From: Sarocladium kiliense
Taxonomy: Eukaryota; Ascomycota; Sordariomycetes; Hypocreales; Sarocladiaceae
Reading direction: 5' to 3'
NCBI GenBank assembly: GCA_030734395.1
Contig: JAUZTG010000012.1
Coordinates: 62,001-126,000, forward strand
DNA: 64,000 nt
In this document: positions 18,748 through 31,683 of the stretch, one piece after another
How the letters are laid out: every line of letters starts with the position of its first letter
Numbering within the stretch: the first letter of the stretch is position 1
Position numbers and translations under genes: made by a program
Notes under the pieces: generated by a model
What the model saw: only the letters and a program-made list of their open reading frames with translations
Database searches by the model: none
Told to the model about the DNA's origin: nothing

Positions 18748-20610
18748 TTACTCATAATCCTTCACACCACTGAAATCAGGTATCTTCGCCTCACAACTCC
18801 AATCCCTGTCGTACGCTTTCGCCGGCATGAATCCACCCTCAAGCCCATGCTTATAACTCCACAGTGGCGCACTCTCTGTCTTCCAAGTCCAGTAGAACCA
18901 CCCCCATCCCTTCTCAAACGCATCCATCTGTGCTATCGCCCATGTCTTGATGAACTGCTTGTACGCATCTGTATACTTTGTCTCGTCGTTGGAGACGGAG
19001 CAGGTACACTGTTTATCGCGGGTTGGACAGCTGGGGCCGTCCACGTCCGGGAAGGTTCCAGTCCAGCGATTGCCCATGTCGAAGCCATTGAGGTGGGTAA
19101 CGCAGTCTGTATGTGCTTGCGACCATTCTGCTACCATTGTCGGACCAAAAGCTTTCATGCTGTCAGAGGATTGCTTGGCGAAATCGACGCACCCGTATTC
19201 CACGCGGTCCTTGGGTTCCAGGGAGAGGAGGTATGGGTCGAAGATGGTGTACTGGTGGGCGTCGACGACGAGGTTGTCTTTCCGGAGATCAGGGAATGCT
19301 CCGCTCCAAGCTTTGAGACCGAGCATGCCTTCGCTGAAGACCGGGTATCCGTGGACTTTGTTCTTTACGATAATGTCCACGGCTTTCTCCGTCCAGTCCT
19401 TGACTTTGTCGGTGTCGAGGGCGCGAGCAGGTTCGTTAACAAGGCCGTAAAAGGCGATGATGTTCTTATATCGGTCTTGAGCGAAGAACTTAGACAGGCG
19501 ATCGTGGATCTCAAGAGTTCTCTCAGCATTGCGCTCGCCATCCTTCCCGGCGATCCAATCCGGCTTGCCGCTGCGTCCGCTGTGGTTCCAGCCGTTCTGA
19601 CTGCCCGGTGCACCGTGGAGGTCAAGCTTGATGCGCAGACCGTACTTCCGTGCCCATTCGATGCCACGGAGGAGGTAGCGCCAAGAAATGCGAGAAACGT
19701 AAGTGTCGTCGTCGTAGGTCTCAACGGCCCAGTACGAGAATGGAATACGGACATGATCGAGGCCGGCGTCAGCGATGGCTTCGAAGTCGGCTTCCGTTAT
19801 GAAGGTAGAGTAGTGTTTCTCGAGAACTTCGGGGGCTTTGTCGCCAAGGTGTTTACAGAGTGTCCATTCGTCAACGACTCCGGCACTGTCGGGGTATTCG
19901 AACATGGAGGGTGTTATGAAAGGTTCGAGAGAGAGCCAGCCACCGACGTTAACACCACGAGCTGGGCGGCTGGCATAGTCGCCCCATGGCTTGTTGAGCG
20001 CAGGTACATTCGGGTTTGCTCTGGCTTTGTCGCTCCAGGTTGAGTTGAGGCCAATGAGGGGCAGGTCTCCAACGGTTTGGGAAGTGTATGTACAATTGAA
20101 GTCGGTCATGTCGAGCCATTGCGTTGTGTCAAGGTCGGTATTTCGAGCGTTCTTGGGAATGTCGTCTTTTGAAGGGCAAGCCGAGGCGGTAGTCGATGCA
20201 GAGGCCTTGCTGGAAGTGGTCGATGAAGAACTCGAGCCAGTCGATGAGGTAACAGTAGCGGTGTTGGCATCGTCGTCGTCGTCATCGTCGCCCTTGCTGC
20301 CGTCCTCACCATCATCCACCGCTGGCCGTTTTGATTGTTCCGCATCCGCAGCAGCATCCGAATCAGCCGAATGAGACGATCCCGTCGAGATGACGCCTTT
20401 GCTAGCTAGAACTCCGACTGTCACTCCAGCAGCCACCAGGACGATAGCCACTGCGACACCGAGCCATATGAACTTCTTTTTCCGGCTCGCATGTTGTGCA
20501 CTCGCCAACCTCGCCGTCTTTCCCTCTGAGGACTGCCACATTTGTTCCAGGCTGCCTTGCGAGTTGGACGCAGGCAAGCCAGCCGTACCGCCGGCAGTTG
20601 TATGTGCCAT
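18748..20610 (-). CDS. exgD: Membrane-anchored exo-beta-1,3-glucanase (GH5), ExgD type
   Basis: A single exon encodes 620 residues. A basic cytosolic tail ends in RKKK, then residues 47-70 form a transmembrane anchor (FIWLGVAVAIVLVAAGVTV...), so this is a type II membrane protein. A Ser/Asp-rich linker (about 75-145) includes a run of seven to eight Asp. The GH5 catalytic domain follows: ARGVNVGGWLSLEPFITP, the acid/base Glu393 in GLVNEPARA, the nucleophile Glu495 in VAEWSQAHTDC, and the substrate-cleft WGWFYWTWKTE. It should trim glucose from the non-reducing ends of beta-1,3-glucan in the cell wall. The combination of N-terminal anchor and GH5 domain marks the ExgD subgroup rather than the freely secreted ExgA. 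The transporter and the glucanase run in the same direction, 1.6 kb apart, with no evidence of shared function. Confidence 0.93.
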   Translation of the reverse strand: MAHTTAGGTAGLPASNSQGSLEQMWQSSEGKTARLASAQHASRKKKFIWLGVAVAIVLVAAGVTVGVLASKGVISTGSSHSADSDAAADAEQSKRPAVDDGEDGSKGDDDDDDDANTATVTSSTGSSSSSTTSSKASASTTASACPSKDDIPKNARNTDLDTTQWLDMTDFNCTYTSQTVGDLPLIGLNSTWSDKARANPNVPALNKPWGDYASRPARGVNVGGWLSLEPFITPSMFEYPDSAGVVDEWTLCKHLGDKAPEVLEKHYSTFITEADFEAIADAGLDHVRIPFSYWAVETYDDDTYVSRISWRYLLRGIEWARKYGLRIKLDLHGAPGSQNGWNHSGRSGKPDWIAGKDGERNAERTLEIHDRLSKFFAQDRYKNIIAFYGLVNEPARALDTDKVKDWTEKAVDIIVKNKVHGYPVFSEGMLGLKAWSGAFPDLRKDNLVVDAHQYTIFDPYLLSLEPKDRVEYGCVDFAKQSSDSMKAFGPTMVAEWSQAHTDCVTHLNGFDMGNRWTGTFPDVDGPSCPTRDKQCTCSVSNDETKYTDAYKQFIKTWAIAQMDAFEKGWGWFYWTWKTESAPLWSYKHGLEGGFMPAKAYDRDWSCEAKIPDFSGVKDYE

Positions 20611-22872
20611 TATGATTGCGGCTTCAGTTCTCCTCCGCTGCGTCGACTCAATTGAGTTGTCGGGTTGCGAGCTGCCGCTAGAGCGAACGCGCGAAGTCTG
20701 AGCGAGTGAAGTTTAATTAACAGAGTCAAAGCATGATGGACGAGTGTGAGCGAGAGTGGGTAGGCGATCAGAACAAGAGAATGTAGTTCTCAACCCAGAC
20801 AGTTTAAGAGACAAGAAAAAGGACAGCGCAAGACACGGCACGACGAGGCTCAAGACAAGACACGATGAAAGAAGGAAAAGACAAAATCCGCCCGTATTCG
20901 GTGGAAATTAGAGGTGGTCGTGGCTCTCACACTGACCCCTCTCCTGGGGCTTATACGAGGAGCTGGTAAGGCTCCCAGCTGGCACCGAGTGGGTGCCTCT
21001 AGCAGCGAAAGGGAAAGGGTCGTGTCTCGTTTATGACTTGTGTTATTTTCCCCACCGAAGCAGTTGATTTGGTACGAGTGCTGCGACTTACTTATTGGGC
21101 CGGGCCTGGGAAAGTAAAGTGAGACGTCTGCCGTGAACTGTCTGAAGGCCCCCCTTTGAACACGAAAGAGGGCTGACTGAGCTCAAACGCGGGCTGTGGG
21201 GTGCTTATTACGAGAACGACGATGAACCCTTGGGCCCCTGTTGGTACGAGCATTGACTGGTCACGAGGCGCATCAGCTACAGGAAATGGTTGGTTCGCTT
21301 CGTTTCGCTTGCTTCGCTGGGCAGTGGCTGAGCTTGATCGTATCACCCTGCGAAAGCCAGAACATAAGGTAAGGCATTCTTTCTCTCTGCCTTTCTCGAA
21401 TGTCGTGCTGCTTCACAGTCAAGTCTGTGGGGTTGAGGCTGCTAGCTACGGAGTATAATTAGCGAGATTACTGACACCTGCAGATCCTGGCAAGCAGAGG
21501 GGCCCTGAGTGCGAAAATGACGCGATCGCCCGGAGGCACGGCGTGGGAGCTCTGGCTTCGCTTCACGGACATTTGGTCTGCTTACTAGATCAGGTCACTG
21601 GCTCTCGAGGCGTAATTGCATAAAATCCCCAGCACATCTGGGCGATGTTGATCCCAACGGATGCGGAGAAGGAGGGTTGGAATGCAGGTGGGTGCAAGTG
21701 TGAGCAGGGTCTCTCGGTAGGGCTGAGTGAGCTGCTGAGCTGTCACCAACAGAACTGGCACCTGATCGAGGATGGTTGAATCACGTGCCAAGGCACCCTC
21801 TGGGCATTGCATCGACCAGCAACAGCTCCATCGTTCGAGACAATGGAGAGCGAAACTTAAGTATTTGTGGATTTGCCATCGCATCTATTTGCGCAGGTTT
21901 GGATAGCCTTTCTAAGGTAGCACAATTGGTTTCCCTTCTTCCAGAAACACCAGTCATAGCGCCACATTGCATCCTATCTTCTTCCAGAACCGGAAACAAT
22001 GAATCACTGATTTAGTGAAGCTATCCACGACACCTCCTACCTGATCGTGTCCATAATGCTCATCCTCGTAGCCATTGCTCATTCGGCAAGGCTGATGATG
22101 CCGCCGTTATCATGCACTTACTGGTACATCCTCTGGAAGACTGACATGAGTCACTAACCCTGTCCCTCAAATCCAGCACGGCTGGCAGTGTCATGTAAGC
22201 GCATGTCTTCCATTGAACAAAAAACGGAGCGATACACTAGTAGGAAGATCTCCTGAGAGTCCTGAGGCAGTAAGATCTGGAAGAGGCCATTGTAAAGCTA
22301 AGACTAGTGACATCTCATGAGCGACGGCAACAAGTTTATCAACGCCTGAAGCAGAACATACAACCTAGTCATTTCAGGTTCCAAGGCCATGTCATACCCA
22401 TGGCAGGGGTATATCATAATATTGTGCCCTTTACAAAGAACGTGGTGCTTCATTTACTCTGACCAAGACCCTAACCCTCGCCATGTGGCTGAAGCTCGTG
22501 GCTCCCATCACTCACTCAGCCTCCTGTGGCGGCTTCAGCCTCACCCGTCATCCCACTACAACACGCCGCAGCCTCGCAGCTGACTGCACTGCAAAGCTTC
22601 ACCATGAAAGCTCACCTCTATTACGGAGGATATCAATCATTTTGAACTCTCTTCGCAGCTTTTCTTCAGCTTCTGGAACAACCTGATTGTCATACAGGGG
22701 TCTCTGAGGTGCCCATCGCCCACCTCTAGCCAGCTTCAGCACCTTCATTACCCCACCGCCTCTCCTCACCTGGACTTCACCCCACCATCAGCCTCAGAAG
22801 GAGCACTCACCTCAGCTTCCATCACCAAGCCAAACTCCTCATCCGCCTCATGCGCCTCCGCAAGTCCTCATC
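20611..22872. promoter_or_regulatory. Divergent intergenic between glucanase and ULA1
   Basis: These 2.26 kb lie between two divergent genes. The glucanase side (20620-20900) is purine-rich on the plus strand, hence pyrimidine-rich in its own direction. The ULA1 side (22480-22870) is C/T-rich leader. The short ORFs between are scattered on both strands with no family signal. Confidence 0.4.
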
Positions 22873-25112
22873 ATGACCTCCATCATGACGCAAACTCCTC
22901 CCCCTCTTCACGACGACCCTCCAACCACCACCGGTCCCTCCGAAAAGGAACGCAAATACGATCGTCAGCTTCGGCTCTGGGCCGCCTCGGGACAGGCTGC
23001 GCTTGAATCCGCGAATATCTTGCTTGTGAACTCTGGCTGTGGGACCGTTGGTGTTGAGACGCTCAAAAACCTTGTACTTCCAGGTAATAATCATCCCCAG
23101 ACTTCGGCTTGGGTTTGACCCTCTGGACGGCCACCATTGTGGATGACGGATGGCTAATGTTTTCACCAGGCATCGGGAAGTTCACAATCTATGACGATGC
23201 TATAGTCAATGATTCAGACCTAGGCGTCAACTTCTTCCTAGACGTCGACTGTCTTGGCAAGTCCAGAGCAAAATGCTGCACCGACCTCCTCCTCGAGCTC
23301 AACCCCGAGGTTCAGGGTAGTTGGTATCCCAAGACCAACGTCAGTATCACCACTTCCCTCAAATTACAAACAAAGAAATACCCTGACATATCCCTCCGAA
23401 TAGGACCAAACAAACCTGGAGTCTGTGCTCGAAGCCTCCCCGGCTTTTACAATAATCCTTTACACTCTCCCGTTGTCAGAATCCCAAATCACCACGCTCC
23501 AAACCTACGCTTCAACGCAGTCCATCCCCTTGTTCGCCGTTCACTCCTCCGGCTTCTACTCATATTTCCAACTGCAACTACCCGGCACCTTCCCCATCGT
23601 CGACACCCATCCCGACGACACCGCAACCACCGATCTGCGTCTCCTCGCCCCCTGGCCTGAGCTCTCCTCCTTCGCAAGCTCCATGACCAAGGATATCAAC
23701 TCTCTAGATGACCATGATCATGGACATTTGCCACTCGTGGTCATTCTACTGCACTATCTCGAAGAGTGGAAAGCAAGTCATGACGGCAAGCTACCGATCA
23801 GTTATGCTGACAAGACGGCTTTCCGTAAAGTCATTGCTGACGCTTCGAGGAGGGAAAACCCTGAGGGTGGCGAGGAGAACTTTGACGAAGCAGCCGCAGC
23901 TGTGATGAAGCATGTCACTTTACCGTCACTACCCGCTTCTCTCAAGCAGGTCTTTGATTACCAGACCAAGGATCCCGTATGTCTTACCTCTGTCTCTCTC
24001 TTTTTTCTCCTGGCCTCGATTGTACCACCACCCGAACCACAGGATCCCTTTCTCGTCCCTTAGACCCGCTGCCCACCCTCTTCTCAGCTATTTCATGGTC
24101 TGCATACCCCCACTGCGGACTCTGCCAGCTTTTTCTAACCAGTCTGATTTGTTCGCCCCCTTCTTCCCGTTTGCCACCCTATATATAATTGTCCTCGTGG
24201 GCTGACGAAAAGGGGGGGTGTGGATGGGCGCGCGCGGCCTTCGCGTGAACCCACTCCACCTCGTCCGGTTTAATTGCAGAACGAACTCACATCTAGCTTC
24301 TGGATGATCGCCGAGGCCGTCAAACAGTTCTACGAGAAGCATGGTGGCCTCCCAGTGGCCGGAGGCTTGCCAGACATGAAAGCTCAGTCAGCCGTGTACA
24401 TTCAACTCCAGAATATCTACAAGGACAAGGCACGCAAGGATGCTGCCGAGGTCCTCGCCATGATCCAAACCATGGCCGGCGGCGAGAGTGTTGACTCATC
24501 CGAAGTCGAGCTGTTCTGCACCAATGCGAGGTTTATCAAGTTGATCAACAGCGCAGACGGCGCCAAGTTACCGCTGGAACAAGTCGTAGGTGAGTGATGA
24601 GCAGTGGCTGAGTCGGCGATGACAGGTCAATTCTGCTTCTCCTGAACGCGATGCTTGTCCCCTTTGTCTCCACACACCACAAATCTCGTTTAGTCCTTTC
24701 TATGTATGTCCTGTCATGGCAGACACCAATACTAACATCTGGTCCTTCGCCTACAGAGAAAGAGCTTGGCAATGATGAGATCGCAGCCATTGCCGGCCCG
24801 GAAATGCCAATGTCTCTCATCCCGATCTACTTAGCCCTCACCGCCACGTCACAGAATGCGACGGCGACGTCGGAGGAAATCCTGGCATCCTTGAAGCAGA
24901 GGGCTCCAGTAGCAAGCACGAACGACCGTGTTCGCAAGGCGGCTGAGGAAGTCTCACGAGCCGCTGGTGGTGAACTCCACAACATTTCCGCTGTAACCGG
25001 AGGCATGGTCGCGCAGGAGATGATCAAGATTGTCACCAAACAGTACATCCCTGTGGACAACACGTGCATCTTCGACGGAATCGAGAGCCGATGCCAGGTC
25101 CTTCGCCTCTGA
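22873..25112 (+). CDS. ULA1: NEDD8-activating enzyme E1 regulatory subunit (Ula1/APP-BP1/NAE1)
   Basis: Five exons, 22873-23083, 23170-23339, 23404-23976, 24280-24589 and 24757-25112, give 539 residues. With Uba3 it forms the E1 that activates Nedd8/Rub1 for cullin modification. The start KYDRQLRLWAASGQAALESANILLVN is the ThiF-type adenylation half, and IGKFTIYDDAIVNDSDLGVNFFLD is the conserved core following it. The C-terminal part, GGELHNISAVTGGMVAQEMIKI, KQYIPVDNTCIFDGIESRCQVLRL, is the family ending. As expected of this subunit, there is no catalytic cysteine domain. The introns are 86, 64, 303 and 167 bp; the 303-bp third intron is the longest in the window and contains a G-run and a CG-rich patch. 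The second intron uses a GTCAGT donor and shifts the frame into a continuous open stretch. Confidence 0.92.
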
Positions 25113-28100
25113 GGTGGCATGGCCGAACCTCATGGGCGGCTTCGGACGAAGAGCCTTTTCGGCCCAATGCAGAGGGCCTTTTCGCTCTTCGGGCTATCTT
25201 TGCCGCCTTGAAGCTGGTCGCGTAGTCTCTACCACTCTTGGAGTGGGTCCTACGTTGTTGAAATGAGAGAGGCTCGTTCTCAGGAGGACGACCGCGCAGC
25301 GGAGGGATGGAACACCGTATGGCTTACTGTACGACTGACTGGCTAGTTGAGCCTAGGAGTAGCGATCTGCCAGTACATGGTCGGCCGCTCCCAGGTGGCC
25401 AGCACATGACAAAGGACTGGTGGCTGAGGGTCGCATTTCGGAATTCTCGTGGCGGACCCGGGGTAAAAGTCGATTAGAGTAGTACTGAGATGTGTGGTAG
25501 GGTGATGAGTGCCAGCGATCCGCAACAGGCAATGGATGCTCAGTTTGAAGAGACCGTGATTGGCAGACCAGCCAAGGGGTTGCGGAGAATGGCGGCGGAG
25601 AGCTACGGGACTCAGAGGCGGAGGCTGAAGGCGAGGAGCGGGTCGTTGCTCGAGTCAGAAGCAATGCAGGCGAAGATCATGACCCTGGTTCTCTCAAGTA
25701 GCCAGCTTACCAGCAAAAGAGGGTAGCAACACATCTCTCTTGCGACCAGCCCCGTCATTCCCGGACCGCAAGTCCTGGCCGGCCGAAGAAATGGATACCA
25801 CCTGCACCTACTACCTAGCGGGCGGGTATTCGACAGACGACGGACTACCGTGGGCTAGGTAAGGTTGCAATGAACTGCTTAGTGGAATCGGCATCTGCGT
25901 CGAACATCCGAACGAAACGGTGCCCAAGAGTAGCTGGGTGCCACGATGAATGATGAACCAGGAGAGACATTCATGCCGCTCAAACAACAACGGGCATGTT
26001 CTGGTGACACATCATCTTGCGTGACCGTGTGGGCGTCGGAGAGCTATTTCCAACAGGGACATGCAGGTTTCCACCTGTGCACAATGGTGGTACAGGGCGC
26101 TTGGTATCGCTTATCGAGCTCCTAGCAAACCGCCACTGATCTCCTGTAGGATATTGTTAGGTGTTGGACAATTGCTTGGGCGTCCCTATCAGTCGACGTT
26201 CCGTAGGAGACGTATAAAGCTACCTTCTTGTGTGCAGCCAATCTCAACGTATCAGACGGTGGCAAAGGGTGGCTGTAACCTCGTGGCCGTAGGATATATT
26301 CCGTGGCTTCCCCCGCATCTGACCTGTCGACATTGCATTACAGTGTGAGCTCCATGGGCTGTACTAATAGGGGACAGGAGGTGTGCTGCTGCGGGGAAGA
26401 AGATCAGGCACAGTGCTCCAGAGTCTGGATAAGCGCGAACTGGTGTAAGAGCAGACGGAGCCATCCGTACGTCTCATCTGCTGACTGGACATGACACAGC
26501 ACGGCATGTGCAGATGGTGGGTGGGGTGGAGCCTGGGGAAAGCCCGCGTCTGAGCAAGTCGACCGATGATCCGCCTGCACTGCTCTGCCTCAGACAGGTT
26601 CCCAAGTAGATTGGCGAAGGAGGCTGGCCGGCCAGGCAGTGAATATTGCAAGAAGACTGACATGACGCGAGCATGCCGAACCGAGCTGCACAGTCGACGG
26701 CACGTGTCCTTCACTCTTTGAGCGGAATGACATGAACCCGACAGATGGCGGTGCAGTCAGCGTGTGCGTGCATTCTGGGCCGAGGTCGGGCGCGAGGAGT
26801 CCCCAAGCGATATGGTTGCACAGCGACTCGCTACCAATACTCTGTGATGGAGGCGCCCACTTCTTGAGAGCAAAAGATCCCTATAGCGCAGGCATTACAT
26901 CTTGCGGTCAGCTGGCTGTTCTCATCAGTGCACCATGAGTGTAAGTTTCCCTGTTTCGCGCCTTCGTCAGTCCATGGTGACCAAGGACAAGGTGGTCTGT
27001 CCAGGTTCAGGGATCTCCGGCAGTGAGCCTAAAGGCGAACCCCAACTTTTCCTTGTTGGCTTTTATGTGTCGTAGCCAATACACCCCTGGACTAGCCTTG
27101 CGTCGATCAAAGAGGGGGAAGGGAGACGCGATTGGTCGACGTATCGTAAGGGCAGGATCGCAGGAAGTCGTGGAGTCAGAGATGGCTGTCTCAGGAGTCA
27201 AAATAGTACTGTTGCTACTGCCAGGAACGCGGCGGTCTGGTCAAACCCAGGCTCGACAGCCCATGCTTGGTGGCTTAAAACAAGCATGGGGGGCGGGACG
27301 ACATCCGAAAGCCCATGCAAAGAGCACCACCAGTGGAGTCTTCTCCGCACTCTGCCACTAAACAGTTCCACCGCGTTAAGACAGGGCTTAAACCAGATTC
27401 AGAGGATGATGCGAGACCAGGTTAGGGAGTTGATCATGGACTAGAGGAGACCCCAGCGAAGGCCTTAGTTGAAAGACCCGGAGTGTGGGGTATATCAGCA
27501 TAGGCGATATAGAATAGAGGCGCTGGGAATGGAATGGTGCCAGAGGGCATGAAAAGTGCCGCTCGGCTGGCTGGCACTGCGTAATATTGACGTGTGTGGG
27601 AGGCAAGCGACGCGACAGTGCTTGCAACCCTTGTCTTCAAGGGTCAGTTGGTTCAGTCTGTGCACAGGGCAGCCGGGAGAAGGCGAGTGCCGGGCCATTG
27701 GGAACAACCTTGGGAATTCGACCGCTAGCGCTGCGTGGTCACGATGATGCGCTGGCAGGGTGCGCAGGGCTTAGCCATAGCATTTGGAGATCAAGGGACC
27801 GCCGGCTGAATAGGCGATGCAACTGAGGAGAGTGAAAATCGAGGTCGAGACTCCAAGACCAAGACGATGGGATCGCGCAGTCTAGGCCTTTCGGGACCTG
27901 CCTGAAAGCTCTTCAGTCCCGAATATTGGATCGCAACATGGCATGATATTCAAGGCAATAGCTGAAAAGGAATATGAACGATTATCGCCATGGGGCAGAC
28001 TGTGGTGTGATGACAGTCTTGGGTGGATTTCCAGGAAGAAGAGGTCGAGGGGTGAGACGAGGCTGGCGTATGTGTGGAGGCGGGAACGGGCTGGTGCCCT

Positions 28101-31100
28101 GGCTTGAAGGGAGAGAGGAAGGTACATGCTCGACCACCGGAACATGCTTGAGAGGTCAGGTACCTGCATTATCTGAGGTCCAGTGCTGAGCAGTGTTTGG
28201 CAGGCGACGTGATAGTACGACAGGAAGGAGGGACGTGCGTGGTACAGCAGGCGGCAGGTGGTACCACAGCATCATGACACACGGCGGTACCTGCCTTGTA
28301 GTAAGGGCATGCCTCCTCTCTGTCCTACCGCAATCACAGCAAGTAAGTACCTTAAGCAGGTACCTTGCCTCGGGCAGGCAAGCGTAGCTCAAACTTCGAT
28401 CAGAGATGGAATCAGCAGAACGTCTTGACGAGGGTGGCTTTTGGAGGGCGGCACATTACGGCAACGACTACCGGGTTTGATGAAGAACTTCTGAGGAAAG
28501 CGCAAAGGACATGTGGCATCCACTTGCACCTTCCTTCTCGTCCACACCGTACCAGGTCCGTACTCTCTCTGTTTCTGGTGTCGTAAGTGACCATCTGCCT
28601 CAGGCAAGCATTACGCAGCTCCCTGTATCAAGCGGGAGAGGGCCGAAAAAGCATAGCACATACAGCCGGTCAACAGAAGCAATGCTGAAGATCTAAGAAA
28701 TGCAAATCAAGCACCCCGCGCGCTTCTCCAAATCCACAGCATGAAGGCATGGCACGGCGGCCTCAATCCAAACGAACCTTAGCGCCGTTCCTGAAACACA
28801 TCAGATCGCATTGCCCAGGACACGTCAACGACGCCGTGCGACAAATCATGTTGATGGCTGCATTGCGGCATTGTGCAGCCCTCGGCCCTTGTGCAACTGA
28901 GGCGTTCTTATTTTTATGCCGCGACGACGCCTGACTCGACTCGACTGGACTCGACTGGGCTTGGTCCAGAGGGGCTGTCCCGAGTCTTGTTCGAAAGAGG
29001 CGGCCCCAGCCACTGTGCGTACTCACTGACTCCCCAACCTGGAAGCGTCAACTGTTGACGTGCAGCTGGCTTGGCTCGCTTAAGCTGCATCCCGCATTTC
29101 TCCAACTTTTTCGAGGCCACGGGAATGGTGTGTGGCTTCTGTTATGCGCCCACGAGGATGAGGCATGTGGGTGGTGACCCTGGCGGTCCTGTCCCTGGCT
29201 GGACTTCCCTTCTTCCACCACTGCTGACCCTTCTCTAGCAGCCCACACACATCCCACGTTTCCCCATCCCATCTCTACCTCGCATACACCCACCCACCAC
29301 ACACCCAGTCCGTTCTTCTCCAGAATTTTGTACCTTACCACTTTGTCTCCCCACCCTCTGCACCATCATGGGGCATTTTCCCCTGTCAGCCCGCTCTGGT
29401 CAAAACGCCACCCAATCATCTTCAATACAGACACGGCACGCAACGACGACGCCCTTTTCGCGCCTCCAAGTGACCCTTCAGGAACCGAAAACGGACACTC
29501 ACCAGAGCAAGACGAGCCGGATGCATGGTGGATCAATCCACTTCACCCGTTCATGGGCAGGAAGCCACTGCTTCACGGCCGTGAGTTCTACTTTCGTCGT
29601 AGCCACCGTCGAAGCCGACAACTTCTGCCATCTTTCTTTGGCACATGGCCACTAGTGCGAACGACACCGCTCTTTCTTTGGCTCAAATTTCTCTCCAGCT
29701 GACGTTTCCTGGACGGTATGTGATGGTGGCGAGCGCACTGCGTGTTGTAAATGAAAGAGGCGCCCAAGCTAATGTCACGTCCTTTCGGTTGCTGTCAATA
29801 AAATGACCAGCAACAAATACTACGCGCACCGTACCGACCCGAGAATGTCCACATGGCTCTGGAGGCTCCTGCCACTCGCCGACTCGCGTTTGATGGAAAA
29901 GGTTTGCCCTCACCCTCAGCCGGTACTGCAATTTTGCTCCGGGCCACGCATACCCACCCATCCCGTCGCATGAATATCGTGTTTCACTCTCGCCCAGCAC
30001 AGGATCGTCGGGAGCCATTGCCTGAGCCGGGACCCCACAGCAGGAGCCCAGTGCCAACAGTGCGCGCATTGGATGCTCATCCGTCGTTCACGCAGAGTCA
30101 ATGGATATCACTAACTCTCCATGGCTGATCCCAGTATTGTGGCCCCATCGAACCTAGGTATTAGAAGTTTGACCTCGCTTTCGTAATACCAACGGAGCAA
30201 CGGGTACTCCGAAACCCCCACACCAGAACGGCGTTGGATCTAAAGCCAGAGGTTGACGCCAGAAGTCTCTTGTCGAATAAGGCCGCTTCTGCGGCCAGTT
30301 TTATGGTCTTTGCTCGTGACCATCCATCTCTGCTTCTCTGCCTGGCTAGCGACGAGGTGGCTTACACGCTACCCCGGATTTCAGAATTCAGCCGGAGACT
30401 GCGCCCTTACTCCGGCCGATCTTTCCCTACCCGGACTACACATTGGCGACCCGAGCAAGCTGGCGCTCTAGCCGAGGATGAGAAAGAAAACATGGAATTC
30501 TCACTTCGAGCAGTTTGCTATTTGAGCCATCTGTGCTGTTCATGGGAATGGGTATTGCTGATCGCATGCATGAGAGTGAATATCAAGTTCCAACCAGGTC
30601 GTATGCCCGTTTTCAGACGACCCGTGTGCCTCGTGGCCATCCCCAATATAGTGCCCTCCGGCTCCAGCTATAGCCAAAGGTGCGTGAACTATTGGTCTTA
30701 TGGAAAGGCCGATCCGGAGAGTCGCGAGCTATGAGATCGTCCGTGATGAGACCCCTCAGTCTCTCCAACTTTTGATCGTCGCCGGACCCTGAGTGCGAAG
30801 ATGCCGGGCACATTCAGCCAGTGGAGAGGACCCATCTGAAACGACTATAAGCCCTTCGACTATTGTTCCTCAGCCTATACTGCACCACACGAGGAACTAT
30901 CAGCACACAGCATCCGCATGAATGTCAAGACCCAAACTCGCCTCGTCAAGAGATGAGAAGGGGCAACTGACTGGAGACCGCCGCTGTCGTCAGCACCCGT
31001 CCGCGCCGAGTAAAAGCCTGCAACATGGGCGGCAACAGGCGTTGCCGCCGGCGTCATCAACCCAAAGACAGCCTCTGCACTATAATCCAAACCAGGCGAT

Positions 31101-31683
31101 GGTCCTGCCATGTACGTAGTGCCAGCAAGGCCAAACTGGCTGCCGTTTGCCTCCACCAACCCCGTCCTCCATTAGGCCCCGCGACCCACGCACGGCCGGC
31201 ATTGTCGTCCGCAACGAGAGCCACCCCCTGTTGAGTCGAAAGCCACCCTCCTCGCTAGAACAGCCAGGCGAGTGTGTCTGGGTCCATGCAGGAAGTGCCT
31301 GACTATGTACTTTCGTACCGTGGCCTTACCCCGGTTCCTTGTCCCTTCTTCCCTGTTCCCCATGTTTCCCCGAAGCTTTTCTCCACACTCTTTTCAGTCT
31401 AGGTGGTGGTCCCGCGACGAGCCTTCATCAAGGGCGACTCCAGTATCCTCAAGTTTTTTATATATTACCCCATGACCCAACCCAGCATTTGATTCAGGGT
31501 TTGGTTTCTCGCTAATCGGTCTCGTTCGATTATTTCGCACATTGAGAACATATATTTCTTCCTGCCTTCCCATTCCACTCGCACATTATCTTTGCTCATT
31601 CGTCTCCCACTTACACCTCATTCGACGTACTCTACTCCTGCTGTTAGAGCCTGAGTGAGCCTCGTCTCGGCCAACAGCCTGTC
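25113..31683. other. Gene-poor 6.6-kb region upstream of the Zn2Cys6 factor
   Basis: Many short ORFs (60-170 codons) occur on both strands, but none has a family motif, a signal peptide or a supported splice set. A pyrimidine-rich, promoter-like stretch with CACC runs lies at about 29190-29365, just before an ATG at 29368; it could start a non-coding or poorly conserved transcript. Another at about 31320-31680 is the probable leader of the transcription factor. A perfect inverted repeat lies at 27260-27290 and a short TCGACT-type repeat near 28929-28957. I see no transposon. Confidence 0.45.
27260..27290. repeat. Perfect 10-bp inverted repeat with 11-bp spacer
   Basis: CCCATGCTTG (27260-27269) and CAAGCATGGG (27281-27290) are exact reverse complements. 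It could be a hairpin or a dimer-binding operator; nothing more can be said. Confidence 0.6.

Noticed and set aside
18847..20043. 398-codon plus-strand ORF
   Set aside because: It is antisense to the GH5 glucanase, whose motifs and catalytic residues are unmistakable on the minus strand.
29328..29702. Plus-strand ORF after a promoter-like C/T-rich stretch
   Set aside because: The only upstream ATG (29368) is in a different frame, and I found no convincing intron to join them. It remains a weak candidate only.
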